64,000 bases of DNA. Origin: Chrysopilus asiliformis (lineage: Eukaryota; Arthropoda; Insecta; Diptera; Rhagionidae). The position numbers and the translations under genes were made by a program. The stretch is from positions 69,330,274-69,394,273 of the forward strand of contig OZ035962.1 in the NCBI GenBank assembly GCA_964034945.1, in the 5' to 3' direction. This document shows, piece after piece, positions 34,430-46,404 of the stretch. Each line of letters starts with the position of its first letter. The first letter of the stretch is position 1. The notes under the pieces were generated by a model, which worked only from the letters and a program-made list of their open reading frames with translations, did no database searches and was not told the origin of the DNA.

Positions 34430-34720
34430 AATTGACCTTTTTAAAAAGCCATCATTTTGTTTACTTCCGGTTAACGAATTTCCACCAAAAGCCGATAGGA
34501 TCGTTCCCTGTAGAATTTCATGGCTATAGCTCTATTAGGTTTTGAAAAATTTTGTATACAGACTAACAGACTGACAACAGACAAATAAAGGCATTTTTGT
34601 AATAAAGCTCCAATCGAATCAAAACTGCTCGGAAAATGTTTTTAGGCAAAATTAAGAGGTCGAAATTTTTCATGAATACAATACGATATTATAATTCGTA
34701 TAAGAAAATAAAATGACACT
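34430..34720 (-). repeat. Family B repeat fragment
   Basis: It reads in reverse the blocks 'CCACCAAAAGCCGATAGGA', a CAGACTGACAA remnant of the GTCY tract, and 'TTTAGGCAAAATTAAGAGGTC', in the same order as 36589-36870. It is diverged and lacks the right half of the family. Confidence 0.6.
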
Positions 34721-34959
34721 AAAAATTAGAAATAAGCCCGTATGCAATCCTCCAAAGTTACTTGGAAAGAAGCAACGAACAGAAATATCGAATTCACACT
34801 ATTAAAACGTTCTTGACAATTTCCTGATAAGCTTGTTTCTAAAAGTATATCGCGGTTCATTATTATTAGTAACATTCAATTAAAAATACTGTCATCTTAA
34901 ACACATAATAAAATAATCCTATTACAGGAATAAAGGGTATTAAGAAACATGTCAATTAC

Positions 34960-34985
34960 CTCATCGTCACCATCAGCATCTGTAC
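34960..34985 (-). CDS. Candidate 26-nt microexon
   Basis: On the minus strand ACTGTTTTAG is followed by 26 nt and then GTAATT. Read in phase 1, the 26 nt give the acidic sequence TDADGDDE with no stop, and both splice sites are acceptable. The polypyrimidine tract is weak. If real it belongs to a minus-strand gene whose other exons lie further right (compare 58960-59338), but the phases do not prove it. Confidence 0.25.
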
Positions 34986-35006
34986 CTAAAACAGTTTGTA
35001 TGTCCC

Positions 35007-36588
35007 TTTACTTTATTTAATATTGCATTATATTTTATCTCGTTGTTGGCTATAACCATATATGAGTATAGTTCACATTAAACGAAAGACACATGTAATT
35101 TATTTCTGAAAAAGTAAAGCCATAAATGCTACTTACTTAGGCTGTATTGACATATCCTTAATGTCAAAAACCTATTTAAGGGATGACAAGCGATTCAGAA
35201 ACCAAATGTTTTGAGTGATATGTGAATGCGAATGTTTCGCCTGATATCTTGTTGTCGTGCCACCAAGAATCATAGAGCAAATGTAACATTCTCTTTAATA
35301 TGAAATAGGAAATTCCATGCCAGAACAGAAAAAGGAACACTGGTATTATCCCCTTTTCCACAGACATCCGCCCGCTCAACAATTCCATGTTCCTTTCTGT
35401 CATTACATTATCCATAGTGCGATTAAGTTCAAATTGTTGGGTTTAAGCCGACAAAATGATTGCGCTCGGGAGTATGAACGTCAAATAAGAGAATGGTTAC
35501 GCTAAATAAAATGGTAAAAAGCCCTAAATGCACTCTTAAACAAAAAAAACGGGAATGAGACAAAAATGGGTCTAGAATAAGGGACACGTTGCCATGTCAA
35601 CAACAACAAAAACAAGTTGCAAAGAAACTTTTTTTATTTCATTTCTATTTTTCTATCAGTCGACAGAAGCAAGTGACGAAACGAGTATAAAGTAGGGAAA
35701 ATTTAATAGAAAAAACGTCAGCCATGACAGTTCTTTTTCCTGGCTGACATCGAATACACATCTACGAACACATTCCTAAGCAAGAGGCAGCAGTCCAAAT
35801 AGGTGCCCCCATTATCTATCCTTGATACTTCATCTCCTTCGGCCACTATAAAAATAACAATGAATGAGCAGTTGTCGCAAAATTCCACCATTTTAAAAAT
35901 TTAAGACAGTGAACGTTTTCCATGTTGGACCAAACGACCACACAATCATAGAAAGCCGCAACATTTGTTGTTTGAAATGAGTTCCCGTGAAGAATTCCGA
36001 TATTTCTAACACCAGAAGTGATTGCTTGTGTGGGCGTCTATAAGGGGGTGAGAGTAAATTTGGGGTGTTTGGAATCCAAAGTTCTAAAGAATCCAAAGAA
36101 TCCAAAGGCGAACCCATGGAAGGGCTGAAAGAATACCAGCGAAATAAAAATCTGGTTAGTATGTTGAATGAATACCAAAAAACGGATGCGTCCCAATCCG
36201 TTGCCAATGCCATCTGCTGAACGATCTTGACACGATTACAATCGTATCTTAGATATACCATGGGTCAAGATAATTTGACCTAACTCATGTAGAACAGTAT
36301 CTATAAAACCCAAAGAAATTGTGGGCAGTCTAGCGCACCGACGGCAATTACTGAATTTAATTCTGTAGTTTATCCGGTTTTATCGATTAATATTTTAATT
36401 AAAATGTTGCTTAATTTTTAAAAAAAATTTTGAGTGATTTTTCACAACTTTTCTACAAACTTGCGGCCGCATGTAGCCTGGAGCAAGTATTTTAGCGGCT
36501 CACACCCCAATTGTAGGTAACAAAGATTTAATATTAAAGAACGCTAATATTAAAGAACACTAATATTAAGGAACTCCTACCGTATTTT
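35007..36588. other. No gene recognised; unassigned minus-strand frames
   Basis: Two minus-strand frames (35176-35415 and 35893-36261) are open but lack splice or family support. Base composition is slightly less AT-rich than in the flanks. Confidence 0.4.
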
Positions 36589-38095
36589 TACTTTCTTCTA
36601 CGGAGTATAATAAAGTATTGTATTCATGAAAAATTTCGACCTCTTAATTTTGCCTAAAAAACATTTCCCGATCACTCCTGAGTCGATTGGAGTCATATTT
36701 AAAAAATGTCTTTCTGTCTGTCAGTCTGTCTGTCAGTCTGTCAGTCTGTCAGTCTGTGTACAAGATTTCTCAAAAACTAATATTTTATAGGCATGTTGGG
36801 TCCTGAAATGGGACGATCCTATCAACTTTTGGTGGAAATCCGTTAACTGGAAGTATCCAAAATGGCGGTTTTTCAAAAATCGCAATTTCGTTTTTCTCGA
36901 TTTACTCCCAAACTACGCGTTTTTTAGTGGCCTTAAGTATGACAAAACTTGGAGAGAATAAAATTTCCCACACTTTTGTCTTTAGCGATAACTCGATATC
37001 TCCACCTGTTATCGAGATAAACCGTTATTTCCAAAAAAACAGTTTTTTGCGATTATCTCGAAAACTAACGGGTTTTTGCTAACTGAATGTATAAAGTGAA
37101 TTAATGAGAATGGCATTCTGCACAATTTTGTCTTTTACCGTTATCCGTTATCTTTTACCGTTATTGAGATATTTTCATTAATATGTAAAAAATCATATTT
37201 TTGCGAATAATTTGCAAACTAACGGTTTTTCGACAAATCAGTTAAAAGAATAATTAAAGATGTTAACATTTTCTACATTTTTGCCATTTACCGTAAATTG
37301 ATATCTTTTACCGTTCTCAAGTTATCTCAAATTTTGTACGTTTTTGATATTTTTGGATGAACCAACAATTTATTGGGAGGCCGTCTTAGGTTGACAACGC
37401 GACAGGGCTCTAGCGTAAATTGCACAGGGTCGTGGATTTTGTAGAAGAAAGTTTTGTGTTGACCACAACTGATATTTTTTTTTGTAATGCGGTTTGATGT
37501 AGAAAATTCAACTTAGCCCATGGTGGTAATTGAGTTTGAGAGCCATGTCCACACTTTGGCTCTTACTCTAACCGCATTCGGCGATAATGCCCCAGGTTTT
37601 GGTTCCCAAAACTTCAATGGTTTAAATGATGGTTGCGCTTCATGATCATATTGGTTATATTTGTTCAGAAACTAGGCATCGAAACAGTTTTTTTTTAGAA
37701 TTAGGCTAACGTAGAGTAGTCCTAGACTCTAAATCTGGATAACAGAAAATAATAAAAAAAAATGTGATTCCAAAAAATTCAAGTATGAACCGAAAAAAAA
37801 TCTGGCTTTTGGTTCGGAAAAATTGGTTTGCTTTTTGTTCATTTCGGCCATCTTTTTTTAAAGATGGTTTGGTTTTTAGAATGGTTCAGTTTATGGTTTG
37901 GTTTCGGTTCACTCAAGTTTCAATGGCTCAGCGGTTTTTGGTCCGGTTAAAAAAACTGATTTGCATCTCTTAATGATCTCAAACTCTGGGATTTTTAGTT
38001 TTTATCTTTAAATAATTTCGGGCTATAGGTCATATTGGAATATTTTTGTTTCTCTCGAAACCATTTCTTTTCAATTTATTTTAATTGAAACAATG
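36589..38095 (+). repeat. Longest family B repeat copy, interrupted
   Basis: It begins 'TACTTTCTTCTACGGAG', has a GTCTGTCAGTC simple tract at 36713-36757, blocks such as 'CTATCAACTTTTGGTGGAA' and repeated 'TTTTACCGTTAT', and ends near 'GGGCTATAGGT'. About 37350-37975 is foreign: it contains a GGTTTGG-rich tract ending TTTGCATCTCT, like the mirror of 10.2-11.1 kb. No protein is encoded. Confidence 0.65.
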
Positions 38096-38788
38096 AGGAA
38101 TTGGAAAAAAATTTGATAGCAAGTGTTTAGTTTCGATCCCTAGAATCTAATGGCCAGGTCTTCGCCAGAGCGACGCCATAGACCTTTGACTTCATTGCGA
38201 AGGACGAGGAAAAGAGGGGAGGGGTTGAACTTTATCTATATAAATCAACTACGAATAACCTATTTCTATTCGTGAATCATACTGATGTTTTAATACAACT
38301 CTTGAAACTATTTTCCTTTGACCACCCAGTTAGAAACAAAAATAAAACAAAATATTTTTTCACAAAATATATCGTTGTTTGTTTTATAATAAAATATTAG
38401 CAAAACAAAAATGCAAGGTTTTACTGTGAACAAATTTCATATTGATTTTACCACTGAAAAGCTTTCTTTGCATTTAATGTTAACCATAAAAGGCTCATAT
38501 GTGTCCACCCAAATTCTTTACAATAGCTGCTAGCCAATGGGCAAAGTACAATAATTCTCGTCCCAAACCCAATCGAATTTTATGAGGACATCGTGTTCAA
38601 TAAGTTTATCGAATGTGCTACTGAATATTCCTTTCAACCCGTCGCACCACTTCAACACACGAGAATTTTTTTCTGTGTTTGTTTTTCCAAATCATTTCAA
38701 ATATAACTGAAGCAAGGTGAGAATAAGGATAACACCGACATCACTCCCGACAGAAACTATGTGATAATCACATTTTGTGGATATGCCC

Positions 38789-38826
38789 TATATAAACGGT
38801 TTTATAGTACCACAGGCAATCAGCAG
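38789..38826 (+). promoter_or_regulatory. TATA box plus initiator without an assigned gene
   Basis: TATATAAA at 38789-38796 and an initiator-like TCAGCAGT at 38820-38827 are spaced as in the promoter at 7017. Downstream is a short leader and a possible first exon. Confidence 0.5.
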
Positions 38827-38875
38827 TTAGCAGTCACAACTCAATGCTATTATTGATTTTTCTTCAATTGAAGCA

Positions 38876-38889
38876 ATGATTAAAAAAAT
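38876..38889 (+). CDS. Candidate first coding exon of an unassigned gene
   Basis: ATGATTAAAAAAAT is followed by a GTGAGT donor at 38890, about 55 nt after the predicted transcription start. It resembles the architecture of the 7111 gene, where the first exon holds only three codons. A second exon carrying the rest of a signal peptide was not found before the repeat at 39409. An upstream ATG at 38843 opens a frame of only 11 codons. Confidence 0.3.
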
Positions 38890-39408
38890 GTGAGTGCAAC
38901 GTAACCAATGGGCTTCATTTAAAAAAAACACACACAATCCAGTCGGAAAGGTACACGTCGGTCGTATTGGACAGACACCAATCAAAATACTGGTATGTCA
39001 AGCCACGTGTTGCATGATTCACTGTCAACACTTATTTATGGCCGAGCGCAACTCATTGATTCAACTGGTTAATTTAAACCACTTTTAATTAAATTTCGAT
39101 TTCAATTAAGATCATTAACATCATGGACTTCAATCCAGGCGTATTGAAATTAAACGATTGGTAATTTCAATAGAACTGATATTGAAATATAAATAAAACA
39201 GAAATGCGTGTCGCTACTAATCGTCTCCTTCTGATGAAACAATCGTATTTAACACGTACTGCTCTTAAAAAATTAGGTTGAACCTTAAATTAGGTTGGAA
39301 TGATTTAATTTCGACATAAGTTGCTACGGTTCATTGATGCAAAGAGGTTACCATTGAATAAAACTTTTCATTGATCCATCCATTCTTGTATATAAATGTG
39401 AGCAACCC

Positions 39409-40021
39409 TTTTTATACCCGTATTGTGAAACCAAAGGGTATATTAATTTCCCTTACCGTTTGTAACGCGAAGATCCCGTCATCACACACAAACATGAATT
39501 ACACCAGTGTATTTAGAATGATAAAAAAAATTGAATTTTGCATGTCCGTCCGTCTGTCCGTCCGTCCGTGTGTCCGTCCGTCTGTCCATCCGTCTGTCCG
39601 TCCGTCCGTCTGTCCGTCCGTCTGTCCGTCCGTCTTTCCGTCTGTCCGTCCGTCCGTCTGTGGCGCGGATTACGGACGCACGGATTGAGCTAGAGACTTA
39701 AAATTTTACGCAGATTCGTTTTTCGTGAAATGCAAGACTAAGTTCGTTAATGGGCAATAATGGGCCATTAGGAGGGGTACCCTCCATACAAACGTTTTTT
39801 ACGAATATCTCAAAAACGGTGCATCTTCATATAATTCTACATAAAACTCCCATACATCAAAGTCCGATTGGAATAATATTTAAAAAATATTTTTGAAAAG
39901 TTTGACTACAAAGTGGAATTTTGATACAACTGTTCGCCGTTCACTTAAACTTCGAACAATGCCATATCACCATACGGGTTTTCAATAATTGCCAGATTGG
40001 CAATTATAGCTTTGGTTATGT
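39409..40021 (-). repeat. Family A repeat, inverted copy with long (GTCY)n tract
   Basis: It runs from 'TTTTTATACCCG' to 'GCTTTGGTTATGTTTG'. The tract of GTCC/GTCT units spans about 39545-39660, the longest in the window, and produces a false open frame full of Val-Arg-Pro-Ser. Confidence 0.75.
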
Positions 40022-40433
40022 TTGAGGATAACATTCGCTTTTGCAAAGCATTTCCAATAACGAACGTACGGTATGCGAGAAAATTGCGAAAAACTTTCAT
40101 ATAACTCACAATCATTTTAAAGTATAGATTTTTTTTGGAAATTGTGGCAGAATGGTACATTATGTTCTATTCGAAGTATTGTCCATCGCTTGCCCCTACT
40201 TTTCCTATTTTCCTGGCAGCATACGGATATCGCGTCGGAAGAATGCTTCATCTTTTGAGGCTATCCACGAATCGACCCAATTTTTGGCTTCTTCGTAAGA
40301 ACGGAAGTGGTGCTAAGCCAAGTGGTAGTCGGAAGGGGCGATGTCTGGAGAATACGGCGGGTGGGGTAGGACGTACAATTTTAGTGTTTCCAGGTAGGTT
40401 TTGACCGGCAACACAACATGTGGACGAACATTA

Positions 40434-40825
40434 GTTGCGTTTTTTTAATGTTCTAGAACACAGAACATTAAAAAAACGATCCAGAGTAAGTGGGAAATTT
40501 CATCGAGTTCGAATAGCAACTAACTTCACGTTGGTTACATCAGTAGGCCGTTACTACTATATTTTCTAGATATAATCACGATTCGCTATCTCCCATGATT
40601 AAAACTATTTCGCTGTCGAACAGAACCAACAAACCACCAACACAAAATCCTCAATTGAGAAAAAAATGTCAGATTTATTATGTTGAAGTTAGCAGCATTT
40701 CACTATCGTACATTACCGTATAAAATTTCCCCTTGTTCCAAGCGCTGTTCGAGATGAAAAGGTGGTGCAGGATTTTGTATGAAAAGCTTGTTTTGAACTG
40801 CTTCAGAACATTAAAAAAACGCAAC
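40434..40825. mobile_element. 392-bp MITE with TA target duplication
   Basis: The ends are GTTGCGTTTTTTTAATGTTC and its exact inverse, flanked by TA (40432-40433 and 40826-40827). Directly inside the left end the same AGAACATTAAAAAAACG motif occurs inverted, forming a local hairpin. Confidence 0.72.
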
Positions 40826-40936
40826 TATAATGATGCAGGAGAATAACTTTGTCGTGTCTGGAGTAGTAGTGGACGCGCTTTTCCTTGAGTGCTCGACTCA
40901 ATCTCATCAATTGTGTTCGGTAGACAGCCCAACTAA

Positions 40937-41361
40937 AGCTTGTCCCACAATTACGCGCAAAGCGGCGCGGCGTGGCGCGGTGACAGATGGTAGTAGAAAC
41001 TATAGGTTTATATGAGTTGGTTTATAATTGCGCGGTGACCAAACGCGGCAGCCGCGCGCCAACCGCGCGGCACCGCGAAGAGTAGGTCTAGTTTCTACTT
41101 TCAGACGCGGTTGGAAGCGGTGACAGTTGTTTATGTTTTCTGAGTGTTGTTGCAAATATTTTTATCAAGTAAAAAGATGGAAAAGAACTTTGAAAACGCA
41201 TTCGAAACGGAAAATGAAACGGAAAAATTAATAATCTTAAAATTTTCTGCGATTTTTAGGTTATGAGAACACAAATAGAGCTGCAACCGCGCCGCGTAAT
41301 TTCGGTTTAAAAATGACTGCGGCTGTCGCCCTGCCGCACCACGCCAATTGTGGGACAAGCT
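40937..41361. mobile_element. 425-bp GC-rich MITE with TAA target duplication (PIF/Harbinger-like)
   Basis: The ends are AGCTTGTCCCACAATT and its inverse, flanked by TAA (40934-40936 and 41362-41364). The interior has many CGCGG/CCGCG motifs and inner inverted repeats around 'TAGTAGAAACTATA' and 'TAGTTTCTACT'. It is inserted in the mariner relic. Confidence 0.75.
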
Positions 41362-41521
41362 TAATGGTTTCGTTCGGTTTGAGCAACTCATAATACACGA
41401 TACCAACCTGATCCCGCAAATGACGCTTATTCGGCTCAAAACTCGACATTTTCGCACATAAAAGAATAAATTTTACTGATAAAAATTCACTAATATTTCA
41501 AGGTTTTGTTGTCGACAGATG

Positions 41522-42223
41522 TCAAACCTTACGATAATGGCGTTTTACATCGGACAATTTTAACCATAACTTACTGGTGTGCCAATTTTTGTCAAATGGT
41601 GGAAACTTATTTGTACACCCAATAATATTTTCTTCAAAATTACCTAAACAGTTTTTTAGTTGTCCAAAATACAAGATTTGTGTCAAAAGCAATTTCGTAC
41701 AATTCTTTTGCCGATTAAATTCAAGTAAAAAATTATTTTTCAATTTGCCTATGAATATTTCATTGAAAAATTACTGATTTGTTAAATTAAATTTGCAATA
41801 TTAACTTACTTTGCATCTCCCGTTCCTACATATCCAAAATTCGACAATCCCTTTACCCTGACCACAAATTACGCAGGACAAAGTTTGTCTTGTGAAACCA
41901 CCCTAGGGTGTGTTTTAGTAAAGTAAATATAATGAAAAAGCTCAACAAAACGTAATTTGTAAAATTACAATAGCTAGCAAAACCACATCTAACATCAAAA
42001 AAGAAATTAAATCCCATAAAACCAGCAGCAAAGAATCATGTCATTTTCGAATTAAATTTTTTCAAGATGATAAATTAGAAGAAAATGTTATGCTAATGTA
42101 ATTTAAAATAACTAATTGCTCAGCCAACCATCTAATCTCATTCCCAGTGATTATGTCCGACAAATCTTAAGTAAATAAGTCCGAAAACACCGAAAATAAA
42201 TTTACATAAAAATTACCTTTTCC
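41522..42223. other. No gene recognised
   Basis: AT-rich sequence between the mariner relic and the TTAA element, with overlapping short frames on both strands and no supporting signals. Confidence 0.4.
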
Positions 42224-42462
42224 TTAACCCTCTAACCGGAATATTTCACCAAAAATTTCACCAAAATATGACTTTCAACTTGCGACAGACCGTAACCAAG
42301 ACAACGTACAGGGCTAAATTTTTTCCAGCATGTAAAGCGATAACTTACAAAAGTCAGTGTAACACGTTCCGGCGATTTCCGACGCTTAAAATTGTTACCC
42401 GTTATAAACAAGCGAATTCCCTGAAGCCCGCCTTAAGGCGGGCATTCCGGCTAGAGGGTTAA
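42224..42462. mobile_element. 239-bp TTAA-flanked MITE (piggyBac-like)
   Basis: TTAACCCTCTAACCGGAAT at 42224 and inverted ATTCCGGCTAGAGGGTTAA ending at 42462 differ at one position. Next to the right end is a perfect 18-bp palindrome, GCCCGCCTTAAGGCGGGC (42426-42443). No coding. Confidence 0.75.
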
Positions 42463-45328
42463 GCATATCCATATCAATTCTAGTAAATTTTCTATGTCCC
42501 TAAATTTTTCGACTCTGGACCCGTAGTCTAGTCTGTTTATATCCTACGGGAACAGAATAAAATGTTTTCTATGAATAAAAAATAATCTAATCGTATTAAT
42601 AGTCGACCCGCCTAAATCAATCCTTATGAAAAAACACATACGTACAGAGATTCATAATTTGTAGAATATATGTAGCTAAGGAAAAATATCAACCAACCAT
42701 CGAATAAACCCACTAACCGAACTCCCTACAATGCAACCCTCTTTTGCCGTCCTTTGCGAAAGGCCACTTGGAAGGTCATATCAATGAGGGCCAACTACCT
42801 GTCGAAGCATGTGCTGGATCTTCTCTTGTATATATACAGATTTACGTATCTCGGTCTTTTATTGCTGATAGAGACACCCGAATTCCATCCAACCATGGTT
42901 ACTTCATGAATGAAATGAAGACCGGTGAAGTCACTGTCCTCTTTAAGCCGTCAAACCACTCAAGACAATAGAAGTCCTATTCAAGTGACAGAGCCAACAA
43001 TGATATCTAGTGAAGAATTTCAGTAAATGGCCACCGAACCAGAAGCAAGAGATTGAAATATCTTCTTCACACAGAATAAAATTGAAGGGGCATTGTTTTG
43101 GTTTTGAGGGATGATAGAGCTGAAAAACGGATAGGAGGGAGAACACAGAGTGTACTGGGTTAGCGATAAAAGTGGAAAAAAGGACACTGATCCCGTCCCC
43201 ATCACTTTCTTCTGCTCTTCTAACATAATTTTGCCTGCCCACAATGCCCAAAGGAACAAAAAGCTTTATCAGGGTTCGCAAACACATTTTGTTTATCATC
43301 AAACAATATACTTGCCCGTTTTTCCGTGCCCGTCATTCCATATCAAATAATTCAAAAGTTCTTTCGAACCCAGGGTAAATTTCGGCAAACAAACACTTGG
43401 TTACTGGATATGTGGATGTGGATATGTACTGTACATCGATATTTATGGAGTGTGCTTTATTGTGTCAAAATATCGGGTACTGGGACTGAAAGCCGAAACT
43501 AAATTCAAAGTCTTCCCCTCTTTTATACACCGTTTTCTGGTTTAGATTTTGATAGAAAATTTGCGTACGCACAGCCACCCCATTCCTTTTGATCTGCGGT
43601 TATTTCTTTGTATTTTACCAACAGTACGCAAGGAGCGAAACGTAACAGCGGAACACATTTTTGAAATTCTGGGATATACAATACTGAAGGAACCTGAGAT
43701 TTTTAATTTAACTTGAGGGATGTACCAATTATTTTACCTTTTTACATTCCGCAAACAAGTAACGGGATCTACACTCTTTAGCAAGGTAAAAAAAACTCAT
43801 ATTATTATGCGCGGCTTATTCACACGGACTTGTATTTGTGTTTATTTACATGGCAATTTAGATTTTACTCGAATATTCCACCAAAATGCTGGCAGAAGGA
43901 AACCTTGAGTGCCATACAATCAAGCATTGTTACAGAAACCACAGCTCATTGACACTGACAGTGGAGCCCACAATATTACAAGGAATTCAATTCAAAATGG
44001 CGCTGGTGTAGATGTTAAAGGCTTTTCAACAGTTTATACATTATCAAAGTATTTACTTTTATGAAAATCTATCCTTATAGAACTTTTTCTAGTACTCTTC
44101 ATAATCACCGATATTCCATATAAATTCAGTACAAGCAAAACTTTCCTAGTTTATTCAACTTGCCCGTTGTTGTGATGAAAATTTTGACTTTTGAATTTCG
44201 CCAAAGCAAAAATTTCTTAGACACTCTCTGACCGACCAGAGACATTTTACAAAAAAAAATATCTTTCTTACACTAAATCTATTTTCCTGCGTAATATAAA
44301 CTATAACCCGACAAATAAAATATTAGTTAGCTAATATAAAAATATATTTTTTACAAAATCTGAAATATCCTGGTAACGGTAAAAGATATCGATTTAACCG
44401 CTTAATGCTAGGGTTTTTGTATCGAAAAGTATGGAATCATGAAAAGGCGTTTTAAATTTTTAAGTTTTATTTAGTTTCGCACTTGCTTAATTGTCTGAAT
44501 ATTTAAAAATATTTTTTATAAAAAATAGTCAATTAGTTTTATTTTTTCACTATTTTCCGTCTAATGCTGCCCATAAGGTTCTTCCGTCTAATGCTGCCCA
44601 TAAGGTTCTGGACAACCTCGTTCGAGATCATTTTGGACCCTTTTCAATCAATCGTTTTTAAATTGGTCCAAAGATTCCGAAGACTGGAACTTCCTCTTTC
44701 CGAATTGTGTAAGACTGTGGTCCGAGTAGACAGGAATAATTAAACTTTACGTAGGTGTCATCATCCATGATTATGCACTGCTGTTTTTTCGTTAAGACAT
44801 TGGGTGATGTGAATAAAAAAATACCTTTTGCTAAAACTGAGTCTGTATGCAGTCGCAAAAGCTATTTTTTTATTAACATCACCCATTGTTATAAAGTTTT
44901 CTAAGACGAGGTTTCACATAAGCTGCCTGTTTTTGACTCCGTTTCGGTTGCCGTTGGTTTCGGAACGTTCTTAGCTCATTCCGCTTCTTCATATTCTAAA
45001 CACATTTCATCTCCATAAATTGTTCGATACGTTGCACAGTTTTCGAGAAAATTTCAAAAAACTGTTTCGTTTGTATGGGGAACGGGGGGAAAGTATGGCC
45101 CAAGTTCAACAACTTACCCTAGCCATTTACGAAGAAACGTAATTATACAAAATTTCAAGTCTCTAGCTCAATTCCAATATACTCCGATATGATATATCAT
45201 AGAGTAAAAAAAAGGTCGACCTACATGTAATAAAACGACCACAGTATATTTTAATAAAAATTCTATAGCTTAAGGAACAAAACTAAATTCAGATTTGAAA
45301 TCAGCATACTCGAATTAGGTAAGAACTA
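42463..45328. other. No gene recognised
   Basis: It includes a weak frame at 42744-42971 without family features, a decayed family A piece (about 45020-45185) and a 27-bp tandem duplication (44556-44608). Nothing else is supported. Confidence 0.4.
44556..44608 (+). repeat. 27-bp direct tandem duplication
   Basis: TTCCGTCTAATGCTGCCCATAAGG, plus three further bases, occurs twice without a spacer. The sequence resembles the end motif of a TTAA element (compare TTAACCGCTTAATGCTAGGG at 44396), possibly a broken one. Confidence 0.7.
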
Positions 45329-45724
45329 CTACTAGTCAGAGTTGGGCGTATTCAATTCAAAATTGAATGCATTCAAAATTCCATTCCCATTCACTTACTG
45401 AATGGTATTTGAAATTTTTACTCCATTACCATTCAGTAGTGAATGGTAATGGCCAAAAAATTCAACTCTCCATTCACTGAATGGGAATGTAAATTTATTT
45501 CCATTCCCATTCGATTTGAGTTGAGATTTTATGATTTTAAGTGAATGGTAATTCAATTTAGTCAAATGATTTTTTTATATGGAAAAATGCTCGAAATCGA
45601 TCGAAATGAGGGAAAAGTTAATTTGCCTCAAAACGACAGGACCGATTTTTATGATCCATATCACATTGGATAGGGATCAGTGTGGCCTATAGTACTAGAT
45701 ATGAGGCATTCTAGAAAAACCAAA

Positions 45725-46350
45725 ATGGCGGCTATTAGACGCCATTTTGTCCAAATTATCCCAATAAAGGCCTATCAAGATAGGTATCAAATGAAAGAGC
45801 TCTGGAGGAAACTTATAAATATCTATATCATGGGTATCAAAAAACAAAATGGCGGCTGTTAGACAACATTTTGTCCAAATTACCCCAATAAAGACCCATC
45901 AAGATGGGTATCAAATGAAAGAGCTCTGGAAGAAACTTACAAATATCTATATCATGGGTATCAAAAAAACAAAATGGCGGCTGTTAGACGACATTTTGTC
46001 CAAATTACCCCAATAAAGACCCATCAAGATGGGTATCAAATGAAAAAGCTCTGGAAGAAACTTACAAATATCTATATCATGGGTATCAAAAAAAACAAAA
46101 TGGCGGCTGTTAGACAACATTTTGTCCAAATTATCCCAATAAAGACCCATCAAGATGGGTATCAAATGAAAGAGCTCTGGAGGAAACTTATAAATATCCA
46201 TAACATGGTTATCAAAAAAAAGAAAATGGCGACTAAACATCGTAATAAAGATCCACCAAGATGGGTATCAAATGAAAGAGTTTGGGAGGAAACTTATAAA
46301 TCCCTATATTTTATTTTATTTTTTGAAGAAACAATTGACTTATTTTTTTT
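45725..46350 (+). repeat. Left-arm array: five ~125-bp tandem units
   Basis: Unit starts (ATGGCGGC or variant) lie at 45725, 45849, 45974, 46100 and 46226. Each unit has 'ACATTTTGTCCAAATTA', 'AATAAAGACCCATCAAGATG' and 'GGTATCAAATGAAAGAGC'. The innermost unit is the most diverged. Confidence 0.88.
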
Positions 46351-46404
46351 TATTCAATTTTGCTTTCATTATCACTAATTTTTCATGAAAGCAAAATTGA
46401 ATAA

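Larger units (their letters stand above)
40130..41449 (-). pseudogene. mariner relic interrupted by two MITEs
   Basis: On the minus strand the N-terminus 'MSSFEPNKRHLRD' (41449) is joined by a deletion to 'VGIVYYELLKPNETI'. After the MITE at 40937-41361 the protein resumes as 'QLMRLSRALKEKR' and 'RHDKVILLHH'. After the second MITE (40434-40825) it ends with 'PYSPDIAPSDYHL' and 'DSWIASKDEAFFRR'. Several stops break the last part. It is a different mariner lineage from the copy at 21034. The TIRs were not located. Confidence 0.75.

Noticed and set aside
35893..36261. 122-codon minus-strand frame
   Set aside because: Low-complexity duplicated 'LDSLDSLE' part and no support from neighbours; not reported as a gene.
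39371..39688. 105-codon frame rich in Val-Arg-Pro-Ser
   Set aside because: Translation of the (GTCY)n microsatellite of a family A repeat.
42744..42971. 75-codon plus-strand frame
   Set aside because: No recognisable domain and no link to the promoter at 38789 could be shown; the phase and acceptor do not fit well.
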